From: 2-01-FULL-33-17 sp964474375
Lineage (GTDB): Bacteria; Patescibacteriota; Minisyncoccia; Phycocordibacterales; UBA9973
DNA length: 27,012 nucleotides
Direction: 5' to 3'
Assembly (NCBI GenBank): GCA_964474375.1
Contig: CAYYSG010000007.1
Coordinates: 1-27,012 of the forward strand
In this document: positions 7,236-15,072 of the stretch, in pieces
Position numbering within the stretch: the stretch's first letter is position 1
Layout: each line of letters opens with the position of its first letter
Program-made: the position numbers and the translations under genes
Notes under the pieces: model-generated
What the model saw: the letters and a program-made list of their open reading frames with translations, nothing else
Database searches by the model: none
What the model was told of the DNA's origin: nothing

Positions 7236-7370
7236 GCCTAAAAAACTGTTATATTTGTAGAAAATCAGCCAATTTTAGTGGTATTTGTCAAAAATTCCAA
7301 AAACCCCAAAAAGTCCTTAATTTCAGGTATCAATACCACATTATTTAAGGCAAATTGTCAAACTACTATC
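7236..7370. other. Gene-free segment after secA with pseudoknot-forming repeats
   Basis: No coding frame is seen. GTGGTATT (7278-7285) is complementary to AATACCAC (7332-7339). CCTTAA (7315-7320), inside that loop, is complementary to TTAAGG (7345-7350), outside it, so the helices interlock as in an H-type pseudoknot. TTGTCAAA occurs twice (about 7285 and 7355). It may be a 3' UTR structure of secA or a small RNA ending at the terminator that follows. Confidence 0.35.
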
Positions 7371-7403
7371 CTAAAAAACCCTTATTTTATAAGGGTTTTT
7401 TAG
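7371..7403. terminator. Strong bidirectional terminator, 15-bp perfect stem
   Basis: CTAAAAAACCCTTAT, loop TTT and its exact complement form the stem, with A and T runs inside it that serve both strands. It ends the secA transcript. Confidence 0.88.
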
Positions 7404-7434
7404 CTTGACGTATAAATAAAGTGTGGTATAGCTA

Positions 7435-7463
7435 TTGACTTTTAAATCAGGATATGCTATTAT
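7435..7463 (+). promoter_or_regulatory. Promoter of the lysozyme-like gene
   Basis: TTGACT (7435-7440), a 17-bp spacer ending in TATGC, and TATTAT (7458-7463) place initiation near 7470. A possible tandem promoter upstream has TTGACG at 7405-7410 and TATAGC at about 7427. Unlike most genes here, the start codon is about 100 nt away. Confidence 0.7.
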
Positions 7464-7469
7464 ATATAT

Positions 7470-7572
7470 AGATCCGAAAGCTACATTGCTTTTGGTTTTT
7501 TGTTTAAAGAGGTTCTATCCCTTTTTACAATATAAAACAGACACGTCGTTCGGGAAAGCGTAATTCCCATTT
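7470..7572 (+). promoter_or_regulatory. Structured 5' leader, possible attenuator
   Basis: The predicted 100-nt leader begins with a hairpin CCGAAAGC/GCTTTTGG (7474-7481 with 7488-7495) followed at once by six T, which looks like an intrinsic terminator. A second hairpin GGGAA/TTCCC (about 7553-7569) abuts the start codon. Premature termination or start-site masking is therefore possible. It does not match any riboswitch consensus I can recall with confidence. Confidence 0.45.
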
Positions 7573-8214
7573 ATGCAAAAAACAATAAAAAATGCTCTAT
7601 TTGGTGTTATTGCCATGCCAACAATATTTGCGAGTACTCTTACAATTAACCCCGCAAGTATTGATCAGGTGATTTCATCAAAACAATCTTCTTTTGAAGC
7701 AATCTTAGGTCTTAACCTTAACAAAGAAGAAAATACAGAAAACGATTCTAAAGAAATCGAACGTAAACAAATAGCTAATAAGATTAATACATACTATGAA
7801 AGTAAGAACATGAAACTTGCTGGTCATGGTATGGGAATGGTTATAGCATCTGAAAAGTACGGTTTGGATCCTTATATGATGGCAGCTATTGCTACAAAGG
7901 AAACAACTGGTGGTAACGCGGCTTGTCCTGTTACAGCTAAACGTACTGGAGACATTCGTTATACTTATAACGTATTCGGATGGGGTAGTTGTAAAATATA
8001 TTTCGAAAGTTATGAACATGGTTTCGAAATAATTGCCAAAAACCTAACAGGTAATAACCCTAAAACAGCAAGATATTATTCTGGTAAAGATACAATTAGT
8101 ATCCTAGAGTCATATAACCCACGTCATGTGGTACGTGACTACCCAGAACAAATTGTTGCTATTATGGAAACAATCAAAAAAGTCCCAGTTAATACTGAAT
8201 TAGCTATGAACTAA
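7573..8214 (+). CDS. Secreted lysozyme-fold peptidoglycan hydrolase-like protein (213 aa)
   Basis: A signal peptide (MQKTIKNALFGVIAMPTIFA) precedes an acidic linker. A lysozyme-like helical domain follows from about residue 75, with the pattern MVIASEKYGLDPYMMAAIATKETTGG. Glu110 is in the place of the catalytic glutamate of transglycosylase/glucosaminidase folds. NVFGWGSCKIYFESYEHGFEIIAKNL and YSGKDTISILESYNP resemble the later half of such muramidase domains. The likely role is cleavage of peptidoglycan, its own during growth or that of a host. The leader RNA upstream suggests regulated expression. The assignment rests on fold-level motifs, not a close family match. Confidence 0.75.
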   Translation: MQKTIKNALFGVIAMPTIFASTLTINPASIDQVISSKQSSFEAILGLNLNKEENTENDSKEIERKQIANKINTYYESKNMKLAGHGMGMVIASEKYGLDPYMMAAIATKETTGGNAACPVTAKRTGDIRYTYNVFGWGSCKIYFESYEHGFEIIAKNLTGNNPKTARYYSGKDTISILESYNPRHVVRDYPEQIVAIMETIKKVPVNTELAMN

Positions 8215-8250
8215 AAACAAACCCCCGCATTACGCGGGGGTTTGTTTTTT
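8215..8250. terminator. Bidirectional terminator between convergent genes
   Basis: AAACAAACCCCCGC, loop ATTA and its exact complement form a 14-bp stem with T tracts on both sides. It begins one base after the hydrolase stop and lies 9 bp from the end of dnaE. Confidence 0.9.
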
Positions 8251-8258
8251 ATATGTTG

Positions 8259-11200
8259 TTAGTTTGTTAGGACTTTGATAGCGTCCAGTATTGCGGATTT
8301 TTCATCATTACGGATGTTTACTTTGCCTTTTATGGCTACACAAGTGTCCTTGACCAAGACAGTATGCACATCGTTATAGACTTTTGGGAATACGGCTATT
8401 TCTATAGTGCTAGTAAAGTCAGCAATTTTGACTATAGCCATGCGGTCATTCTTCTTTGTAAATATATCGCGAATGTCAGTTATGATACCAGCAAATATTA
8501 TGGCTTCGTCTTGTACACCGTTTGCTTTTATGTCGGAAATTGGGCGACCTAGTTTTTCTATCTTTTCGCGGTATTCTTCTAAAGGATGTCCGGACACGTA
8601 TAGTCCTAGTAATTCTTTTTCAAAAAATAGCATGTCTTTAGTCGGCATAGGGTTGGCTGTGATCAGTCTTAGCTTTACGTTTTCTTTCATAAAGTCGTTA
8701 CCGAATAGTGATGGCCCTGTTGGTTTGTCTTCTTTGTGTAATTTTTTGTTAAATTCCAGAATACTTTCTGTGTTCGCTAGTAGCTGACCGCGTTCACCCA
8801 TGGAATCGAGCGCTCCACTTTTAACCAAAGCTTCGAATGACTTTTTGTTAAAATTCTTGTTGTTTACTCTTTGGAGCAAATCTTCCAAGCTTTTATATGG
8901 TCCGCCACTCTTTCTTTCGGCTATGATATGGTCGGCAATGTCACCACCCAGATTTTTAATAGTATATAGTCCAAAACGGATTGTTTGATCGTGGTCTTTT
9001 TCTGAACCATGAACTACAGTGAACCCACCATATGATGCATTGATGTCGGGTGGTAGTACTGTAATACCCATGCGTTTAGCCTCGTCGATTATTTCAGCGA
9101 TTTTTTCTACATCACCGGATTCAGCGGTCAGGATAGCGTTGATATACTCGACAGGGTAGTTAGCCTTCATGTAGGCTGTTTGGTACGCTACAAGCCCGTA
9201 ACTGGCCGCGTGGGCCTTGTTAAATCCGTACGCAGCAAAAGGTTCGATGAGTTTCCATAATTGGTCCGACTTTTTTTCGCTCATGCCGTGCTCGATCAAA
9301 CCAGACAGTAGTTTTTCTTTCTGGGCTTCCATCTCTGCTGGGATTTTTTTACCCATGGCTTTACGTAATTTGTCGGCTTCTAGCCAGCTGTAACCCGCTA
9401 GTTCGATAGCAATCATCATGACATCATCCTGGTATGTAATAACTCCGAAAGACTGATCCAGAATGCTTTTCATTCGTGGGTCCAAGTATTTGATTTTACT
9501 ATTGTCGTGTTTACGAGCTATGTATTCGGGTATCATTTCTAGCGGTCCTGGACGGTATAGCGCGACCATCGCGTTGATATCAAATATAGTCGAAGGCTTT
9601 AGCTGTTTTAAATACGAAGTCATACCTGTTCCGTTTAGCTGGAATAGTCCCATAGTTTCGCCACGAGCTAGAATGTCGAATGTTTTTGGGTCGTCCAGCG
9701 GGATGTTGTCTAGATCTATTTTAACTCCATGGATTTTTTCGACGAGATTAACAGCGTCAGCTAGTATTGCCAAGTTACGAATACCAAGGAAGTCGAATTT
9801 GGGCAAGCCGACTTCTTCGACATAATGCATATCGTACTGAGTTATGATGTCGCCACCTTTCGGGTCGAACTGTACTGGTACGAAATCAGTTAGTTCTGTT
9901 GGGGCTATGACAACTCCGGCTGCGTGCACTGATACGTGGCGGACACAGCCTTCCATTTTTTTAGCTAAATCAATTATTTTCTTTGTGTCAGCGTTTGTTT
10001 TGTAGTCTTGCATTAGTTCGGGTACTAGTTCCAATGCTTTGTCGATAGTCATCGGGAATCCTTGGGACCCTAATGGTATCATGCTCGATATTTTGTCACC
10101 AACAGCATAAGGATAACCCAATGCTCGGGCTACATCACGTACGGAACCTTTGGCCATCATGGTACCAAAAGTTCCTATTTGAGCTACTTTGTCAGCGCCG
10201 TATTTTTCCTTGGCATAAGCTATGACTTCATGGCGCCGGTTATCAGCGTAGTCCATATCGATATCGGGCAGGGATGGACGCTCGGGGTTTAGGAATCGTT
10301 CAAATGGTAGCTTGTATACTAGTGGGTCAACATTTGTAATACCGAGTAGGTACGTCGTCAAAGACCCCGCAACAGATCCTCGGATGTTTGTCAGGATGCC
10401 ATTTTCACGGGCGAACCGTAGCAAGTCGGACACAACCAGGAAATATCCAGGGTAACCTTTTTTCTTGATGACTTCTAGTTCGTAGTCGAGTCTTTTTGTG
10501 TATTCGGGGGTTTGTTGTAGTTTGCGGAATGCAAAACCAGCATACGCTAGTTCGCGCAGTTTCTCATCCAGTGAGATTGTTTCGTCGCCCATATCATATT
10601 TCGGGAAATAGGCTACGCCTAATTCTATTTCGTAATCCTCGATTTTGTCATACACGAGCATTGTGTTGTGAACAGCTTCGGGGTAGTCTTTGAAATACTC
10701 CAGTGCTGTTGCCTCGTCGATCAATGAAAAGTCGTCGGCTGAGAATTCAAATTGTGCAGCATTCTTACCGTCGGCTCCGGTGTTAATCGCAAGTAGTGTG
10801 CGGTGAGCGTCATGGTCGTCTTTACACGGATAGTGCGAATCCTGTGTGGCAACGTATGTAATATCGTGCTTCTTAGCTAGTTCAACTAGTTTGTCACGCA
10901 GTTCCTTGTCGCGCTCTATTCCTGGGTGAGACTGGATTTCTATAAAATAATTGTCTTTTCCAAAAGCTTCTTGGTGTTCGCGAATTAGTTCCTCGGCTTT
11001 ATTTATGTCGCCATTTAATACTGCGCGGGATAGTTTACCGCCCATACAGCCGGATAGACACACGATGCCCTCACCATGTTCCTTTAATAAATCCATGTCG
11101 ACACGTGGTTTGTAGTAGTAGCCTTCGAGGTTAGCCTTGGTTACGATTTTAAGTAAGTTTTTGTAGCCTGTTAAATTTTTAGCTAACAGTATCAAGTGGT

Positions 11201-11462
11201 ATCTTTTGTTATCAATACCAGGTTCTTTGTCGAACCGGGTACGTTCAGCTACGTAGACTTCGCAGCCAATAATAGGGCGCATACCATTTTTCTTACAGGC
11301 TTTGTAGAACTCGATGGCTCCGTGCATGTTACCGTGGTCAGTTACTGCGACAGCCGGCGCGCCGTGACCGTGCGTGATATTAACAATATCTGGGATTTTG
11401 GATAGTCCGTCTAGTAGGGAATAGTGACTATGAGTATGTAGATGTATAAAGCCAGACTTCAT
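8259..11462 (-). CDS. dnaE: DNA polymerase III alpha subunit (1067 aa)
   Basis: This is the replicative polymerase. The N-terminal PHP domain opens with FIHLHTHSHYSLLDG. The palm carries the catalytic PDIDMDY near residue 400, followed by the finger region (HVSVHAAGVVIAP, GLFQLNGTGM, VALYRPGPLEMIPEYI). A helix-hairpin-helix segment (AKRMGITVLPPDIN) and a C-terminal OB fold (AGIITDIRDIFTKKNDRMA) follow. It is shorter than the ~1160-residue enterobacterial protein, mainly at the C terminus. The start at 11462 is preferred over an in-frame ATG 42 nt upstream because it begins the PHP domain directly and because TATACT (11471-11476 on minus, extended TTTGC) lies 8 nt away, implying a leaderless mRNA. 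Confidence 0.97.
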   Translation of the reverse strand: MKSGFIHLHTHSHYSLLDGLSKIPDIVNITHGHGAPAVAVTDHGNMHGAIEFYKACKKNGMRPIIGCEVYVAERTRFDKEPGIDNKRYHLILLAKNLTGYKNLLKIVTKANLEGYYYKPRVDMDLLKEHGEGIVCLSGCMGGKLSRAVLNGDINKAEELIREHQEAFGKDNYFIEIQSHPGIERDKELRDKLVELAKKHDITYVATQDSHYPCKDDHDAHRTLLAINTGADGKNAAQFEFSADDFSLIDEATALEYFKDYPEAVHNTMLVYDKIEDYEIELGVAYFPKYDMGDETISLDEKLRELAYAGFAFRKLQQTPEYTKRLDYELEVIKKKGYPGYFLVVSDLLRFARENGILTNIRGSVAGSLTTYLLGITNVDPLVYKLPFERFLNPERPSLPDIDMDYADNRRHEVIAYAKEKYGADKVAQIGTFGTMMAKGSVRDVARALGYPYAVGDKISSMIPLGSQGFPMTIDKALELVPELMQDYKTNADTKKIIDLAKKMEGCVRHVSVHAAGVVIAPTELTDFVPVQFDPKGGDIITQYDMHYVEEVGLPKFDFLGIRNLAILADAVNLVEKIHGVKIDLDNIPLDDPKTFDILARGETMGLFQLNGTGMTSYLKQLKPSTIFDINAMVALYRPGPLEMIPEYIARKHDNSKIKYLDPRMKSILDQSFGVITYQDDVMMIAIELAGYSWLEADKLRKAMGKKIPAEMEAQKEKLLSGLIEHGMSEKKSDQLWKLIEPFAAYGFNKAHAASYGLVAYQTAYMKANYPVEYINAILTAESGDVEKIAEIIDEAKRMGITVLPPDINASYGGFTVVHGSEKDHDQTIRFGLYTIKNLGGDIADHIIAERKSGGPYKSLEDLLQRVNNKNFNKKSFEALVKSGALDSMGERGQLLANTESILEFNKKLHKEDKPTGPSLFGNDFMKENVKLRLITANPMPTKDMLFFEKELLGLYVSGHPLEEYREKIEKLGRPISDIKANGVQDEAIIFAGIITDIRDIFTKKNDRMAIVKIADFTSTIEIAVFPKVYNDVHTVLVKDTCVAIKGKVNIRNDEKSAILDAIKVLTN

Positions 11463-11503
11463 GTGGGTATAGTATAGCAAAATATCGTTATATGACCATA
11501 CCA

Positions 11504-11532
11504 TTGACGTTACGTCTTAAATACTGTATTTT
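11504..11532 (+). promoter_or_regulatory. Promoter of the zinc-ribbon gene
   Basis: TTGACG (11504-11509), a 17-bp spacer and TATTTT (11527-11532) give a start near 11539 and a 15-nt leader without Shine-Dalgarno. It faces away from the dnaE promoter. Confidence 0.5.
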
Positions 11533-11554
11533 ATAAAGAAATAACAATCAGCTT

Positions 11555-12037
11555 ATGAAAGAAATCAAACACGAAGACGTTCATCTCGGTAAAAAATGTC
11601 CTTATTGTCAGGGTAAAACAATAGTTGAAAGATTTACCTTATTCGAAGACGAAGACGGTATGTTCCATGTAACAAACGATTTCAAGTGTCAAAATTGCCT
11701 GCATCCGATCATACCGAATGCAAAAAATAATTTGAAAACATTTGAAAACAGGGAAAACATTAAAAAGTTCTTAATAAGTTTTACGCCTAAATTGGTCCTA
11801 AGAGAAATTGTTAATGTTGAGGTTTATTGTAAAAGTAGTACTAAAGTCAGGGGTTTCGCAGAAAAACAATTAGTATTTACTGAAAGCCTTTTAAACCAGT
11901 ACACTCTTGATTTAGATGGTTTTAAAAATGATGACAATTTTATAACCATTTTTACTTTTGATCAGTATTACAATCCAACACCGTTTTCAGTACCACGAGA
12001 TGCAATAATTGCACAAAATTCACAATCAAAAGCCTAG
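11555..12037 (+). CDS. Uncharacterised zinc-ribbon protein (160 aa)
   Basis: Two CxxC knuckles, CPYC (Cys15/Cys18) and CQNC (Cys45/Cys48), are 27 residues apart and predict one structural zinc site in the N-terminal third. The remainder is a mixed alpha/beta stretch without motifs I recognise, and no signal peptide or membrane helix is present. Zinc ribbons of this sort commonly bind nucleic acid or proteins, so function cannot be called. The gene is single, with its own promoter and terminator, between dnaE and rnhB. Confidence 0.75.
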   Translation: MKEIKHEDVHLGKKCPYCQGKTIVERFTLFEDEDGMFHVTNDFKCQNCLHPIIPNAKNNLKTFENRENIKKFLISFTPKLVLREIVNVEVYCKSSTKVRGFAEKQLVFTESLLNQYTLDLDGFKNDDNFITIFTFDQYYNPTPFSVPRDAIIAQNSQSKA

Positions 12038-12065
12038 CTTATCTGCCACGTGTAGAAAAAGTTAC

Positions 12066-12097
12066 AAAAGCCGCCAGGATAAACCTGACGGCTTTTT
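12066..12097. terminator. Terminator after the zinc-ribbon gene
   Basis: AAAAGCCGCCAGG pairs with CCTGACGGCTTTTT (one mismatch), ending in T5. The rnhB -10 box begins only 16 bp later. Confidence 0.88.
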
Positions 12098-12125
12098 GAT
12101 TTGTAAAATATGATAAAGTATAAGA

Positions 12126-12740
12126 ATGAAGAAGTTCCTAGTTGGGGTAGACGAAGTGGGCAGGGGGCCGATAGCTGGACCGGTTTGTGTAGGTGTATTT
12201 GTGGCAACTGAGCAGAATCTTTTGAAGATTATCAAAAATGCACCACATGTTCTAAAAGACTCGAAAAAGCTAACTAAAAACAAAAGAGAAGACTGGAGTA
12301 AATATTTGCACGAATGTAAGAAAAATAATTTGTGTGATTTTGCTGTATCTATGGAATCGAATATTGTTATAGACACATCCGGTATAGTTACAGCTATTCA
12401 GAAAGCCGTAAACAAAAGCTTTAATAAACTATCTATTACCTACAACCTACAACCTAAAGCCTACAATGTGTTATTAGACGCCGGACTAAAACCACCAGCA
12501 GAATTTAAGAACTATCAGTCCATAATAAAAGGCGACGAGAAAGAGCCCGTTATAGCTATGGCCAGTATATTAGCCAAAGTCCATAGAGACAGTTTTATGA
12601 CCAAACTAGATGCTAAACACCCCGAATATGGGTTCAAAAGTAACATGGGTTATGGCACGGCTGTACACTATATAGCCTTGAGGAATAAGGGTATTTTGCC
12701 GGTACATAGGAAGACTTTCTTAGGGAATATACTTGACTAA
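12126..12740 (+). CDS. rnhB: Ribonuclease HII (204 aa)
   Basis: RNase HII cleaves the RNA strand of RNA-DNA hybrids and removes misincorporated ribonucleotides. The N terminus has the signature GVDEVGRGPIAGPV (catalytic Asp9, Glu10), then KDSKKLT. VLLDAGL supplies Asp118 and IIKGDEKEP supplies Asp137. AMASILAKVHRD and the C-terminal HPEYGFKSNMGYGT complete the family pattern. Length is normal. TAAAGT (12114-12119) with an extended TATGA element lies 6 nt before ATG, again predicting a leaderless mRNA. Its stop codon overlaps the -35 box of the lipoprotein gene. Confidence 0.96.
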   Translation: MKKFLVGVDEVGRGPIAGPVCVGVFVATEQNLLKIIKNAPHVLKDSKKLTKNKREDWSKYLHECKKNNLCDFAVSMESNIVIDTSGIVTAIQKAVNKSFNKLSITYNLQPKAYNVLLDAGLKPPAEFKNYQSIIKGDEKEPVIAMASILAKVHRDSFMTKLDAKHPEYGFKSNMGYGTAVHYIALRNKGILPVHRKTFLGNILD

Positions 12741-12768
12741 TTCAGTCAAAAGTGATATAATACAGGTA
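12732..12768 (+). promoter_or_regulatory. Sigma70-type promoter of the lipoprotein gene
   Basis: TTGACT overlaps the final Asp/stop codons of rnhB. It is followed by a 17-bp spacer and a consensus TATAAT about 30 nt before the lipoprotein ATG. The leader contains AGGTAATAAAAA, close to the leader of the secreted-protein gene at 14479. Confidence 0.75.
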
Positions 12769-12789
12769 ATAAAAATATATATACGAAAA

Positions 12790-13620
12790 ATGAAAAAAAT
12801 AAAATACTTGAGCATTATTGTATTGATGTACAGTTGCTCTATTCAAAAACTAGGAACAAGTAAAGAATCTTGCTCCGCTGAAAACAATTCTTCTTTGGAC
12901 TTGTCCAAAACAGGTTTTGTTCCGGTTGAACTGTTGATACCTTTCCCAGAAGAAAAGTCTTACCAGATTCAACTAACAGATACAGTTGGCTCTTCAAGTT
13001 CTTATAATTTGAAGAATCATACAGCTATTTGCTTCTCGAAAGAGAAAGCTTTACTTGAAATTCAAAAGAAACTTTTACCAGCTTCATCTTTATGTTGCCG
13101 CTGGGATCAAAAAAAAGGTTATTTTGTTACTGATGGTAAAACTGAATCTGTTTTGTGGGCCTATGGTCAAAAATCTGCATTACCTGCAAAGTATTTAGAA
13201 CATCTTAAAAATAAAAAAGAAGGTAAAGACAACAGAAAATTAGCTTATGCTAATTATTACACTCATGTTGTTTGGCCGGTAACTATTAAGATGTCTAAAG
13301 ACAAAACATTGGAATGTTTTCAGATCTTAGTCCAAGAATCTAACGACGAAAAAATTAAATCAAGACTAGTTCTTGTTGTCGGAATGGAAGGAGTCAAAGA
13401 ACTTTTAGGTTTTAATAAATCAGGAATGGTTTTTGAAATCTCAGATAAAGTTTATGAACCAACTAGCGGTAAATGGGTTGATGCTGGTACTGTAAAAGGT
13501 CCTTCATACACATTTGCCTGGAATGCTGAAAAGGGTGGTAGTGTTATAGATACAACTATTATACAAAACCATCAATATCAACAAAAAACTACTTCCGGTG
13601 TTGGTCATTTCCGTCCTTAG
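12790..13620 (+). CDS. Putative lipoprotein of unknown function (276 aa)
   Basis: The start at 12790 is chosen because it opens a short lipoprotein signal (MKKIKYLSIIVLMYSC, lipidated Cys16) and follows the promoter. An in-frame upstream ATG at 12733 would precede transcription start. The lipobox (MYSC) is loose, as in Bacteroidetes. The mature protein has no motif I recognise. It contains a Cys-Cys pair (SSLCCRW), a Trp-Tyr-rich middle and a Ser/Thr-rich C terminus ending HFRP. It is monocistronic, with its own promoter and terminator, in the run of genes with Bacteroidetes-like starts. Its role is unknown. Confidence 0.78.
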   Translation: MKKIKYLSIIVLMYSCSIQKLGTSKESCSAENNSSLDLSKTGFVPVELLIPFPEEKSYQIQLTDTVGSSSSYNLKNHTAICFSKEKALLEIQKKLLPASSLCCRWDQKKGYFVTDGKTESVLWAYGQKSALPAKYLEHLKNKKEGKDNRKLAYANYYTHVVWPVTIKMSKDKTLECFQILVQESNDEKIKSRLVLVVGMEGVKELLGFNKSGMVFEISDKVYEPTSGKWVDAGTVKGPSYTFAWNAEKGGSVIDTTIIQNHQYQQKTTSGVGHFRP

Positions 13621-13638
13621 AACAAAATTTATTAAGTC

Positions 13639-13666
13639 GCGTGCAGATATTCTGCACGCACTTTTT
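13639..13666. terminator. Terminator between convergent lipoprotein gene and rsmE
   Basis: GCGTGCAGA, loop TAT and TCTGCACGC form a 9-bp perfect stem followed by ACTTTTT on the plus strand. The T run overlaps the stop codon of rsmE. Confidence 0.85.
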
Positions 13667-14366
13667 AGTTTAATGCCAAGTAGCAGGCGATGATGCCGGC
13701 GGTTTCGCCGCGCAGGGTTAGCTTGCCCAAGTTTTGAATATGGACGTATTTTTCTTTAGCGGATGTTATTTCTTTTTCGGTAAATCCACCTTCGGGTCCA
13801 ACGTATATGGACAAATTCGCTGTACTTATTTTCGAACTACTGGAATTGGAACCTGTTATATCAAACAATATTTTGTTTTCGTTCGCGTCCTTTTTCAGTG
13901 CATCTTCCAGCGCGATTATTTCGTTTATTTTAGTTATTTGACTACGTCCGGAAATTTCACTGGCTTCACGAGCAATTTTGTTTAGTCTTTCGAAATTCAG
14001 ATTAGTCTTAATTGTGCGCTCGGTTAGAATAGGGGTTATTTCCTTTATACCCATTTCGCTGGCTTTTTCTAAGACTAGTTCAAAATTTTCCTTCTTTAGT
14101 ATGGCTAAATACAGGTGCACATTTTTTTGCGGTTCGGTTTTGTTAGTATCGGTACTGATTATTTTTGCAGTTATTCTGTCTTTCGCGGTTTCTTCTATGG
14201 CGCACAGGTATTCTATGTTGTCGCTATTTGTAAAAATGCATTCCTCGCCATGCTTCAGCTTGATTACATCTTTTATTTGATGTACTACAGCTGGGTCAGT
14301 AACTTCTATATGGTTAGAATTTTTCTTATAATTTACTATAAATCGATGTATTTTTTTGCGGTTCAT
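13665..14366 (-). CDS. rsmE: 16S rRNA (uracil1498-N3)-methyltransferase (233 aa)
   Basis: RsmE uses S-adenosylmethionine to methylate U1498 in the decoding region of 16S rRNA. An N-terminal PUA-like RNA-binding part (HRFIVNYKKNSNHIEVTD...) precedes a SPOUT knot domain. The SAM-binding segments are visible as IYVGPEGGFTEKEI and LGKLTLRGETAGI, the normal ending. LAILKKENFELVLEKASEMGIKEITPI is also typical of the family. The ATG at 14366 is preferred over an in-frame TTG at 14393, since family members start just before HRF. The promoter probably uses TATAAT at 14393-14398 (minus), with a short leader. Confidence 0.93.
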   Translation of the reverse strand: MNRKKIHRFIVNYKKNSNHIEVTDPAVVHQIKDVIKLKHGEECIFTNSDNIEYLCAIEETAKDRITAKIISTDTNKTEPQKNVHLYLAILKKENFELVLEKASEMGIKEITPILTERTIKTNLNFERLNKIAREASEISGRSQITKINEIIALEDALKKDANENKILFDITGSNSSSSKISTANLSIYVGPEGGFTEKEITSAKEKYVHIQNLGKLTLRGETAGIIACYLALN

Positions 14367-14425
14367 TTTGGTTAATTTGTTGTTATATAGCAATTATACC
14401 CATAAACCCACAAAAAGCCATTTCG

Positions 14426-14478
14426 TTGACAAAATATTCCAATCCTGTAAAGTTTAGGTAATTAAAAAAGAAATTATT
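14426..14478 (+). promoter_or_regulatory. Promoter-leader module, copy 1
   Basis: TTGACA (14426-14431), 16-bp spacer, TAAAGT (14448-14453), then an AT-rich leader of about 19 nt without Shine-Dalgarno. From -35 through ATG this 56-bp block matches the one before purM at 49 positions without gaps. Confidence 0.75.
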
Positions 14479-14985
14479 ATGAAAAATATATTAAAAATAT
14501 GGATAGCTGTAATTTTTATGGTTATTGCATTCAATTCATTCTCGCAAAATCCAGCCAGTGCTTCTTCTATGGAGTCCGGCTACTGGAATTATGAAATGAA
14601 CCAGTACGAAGCTGATTCATATAGTATGAACAAGACACAAACAATATTGGTCCACAAGACTGATTCTGTTTGGGCTGAGCTTGATTCTATTTGGAAGAAT
14701 TTAAAATCCCGTTATCAGACCGGCCACCATTTCAAGACCGTTAGCACAGCCATAGGCGACGAAAGGTATTATGTTTATGCAACTGATAGTACTTTTGAAA
14801 TAGCTGATATGCATTTACCTAACACTGATAACAAAGTTTGTTTTATTCAAGTATCAGTTGGTGAAGATACAACTTATAAAATAAATGAAGTCTATAATGC
14901 AAATGTCGGTACATATTATATGTCTGGCGCTAATAGTGAAATAATATGTAAGCTAATGCGGCTCTTAAAAACCGCGTCAAATTGA
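14479..14985 (+). CDS. Small secreted protein of unknown function (168 aa)
   Basis: A signal peptide of 22 residues (MKNILKIWIAVIFMVIAFNS, then FS|Q) leaves Gln at the mature N terminus, a Bacteroidetes habit. The mature part has an amphipathic helical segment (KTDSVWAELDSIWKNLKSRY) and then beta-rich sequence with many Tyr and Thr. Its only Cys residues lie in the second half. I recognise no family. It carries a near-duplicate of the purM promoter-leader and is flanked by terminators, so it may share regulation with purM. Whether the two have linked functions is unknown. Confidence 0.75.
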   Translation: MKNILKIWIAVIFMVIAFNSFSQNPASASSMESGYWNYEMNQYEADSYSMNKTQTILVHKTDSVWAELDSIWKNLKSRYQTGHHFKTVSTAIGDERYYVYATDSTFEIADMHLPNTDNKVCFIQVSVGEDTTYKINEVYNANVGTYYMSGANSEIICKLMRLLKTASN

Positions 14986-14992
14986 TTTTAAG

Positions 14993-15018
14993 AAGCCCTG
15001 GGTAATCCAGGGCTTTCG
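14993..15018 (+). terminator. Terminator fused to the next promoter
   Basis: AAGCCCTGG, loop GTAAT and CCAGGGCTT form a 9-bp stem. The following TTTCG runs directly into TTGACA of the purM promoter, which starts 4 nt after the stem and its T tail. Confidence 0.85.
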
Positions 15019-15019
15019 T

Positions 15020-15072
15020 TTGACAAAATTCACAAATACTGTAAAGTTTATGTAATTTAAAAAGAAATTATT
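15020..15072 (+). promoter_or_regulatory. Promoter-leader module, copy 2 (purM)
   Basis: TTGACA (15020-15025), 16-bp spacer, TAAAGT (15042-15047) and the leader ending GAAATTATT before ATG. It is the same length, -35 to ATG, as the copy at 14426. Confidence 0.75.

Noticed and set aside
8364..11405. Several 60-126 codon frames on the plus strand
   Set aside because: They are antisense shadows of dnaE, whose motifs run continuously through the region.
13734..14375. Three plus-strand frames opposite rsmE
   Set aside because: RsmE motifs (GPEGGF, RGETAG) identify the minus strand as coding, and the others are low-complexity Phe/Ser translations.
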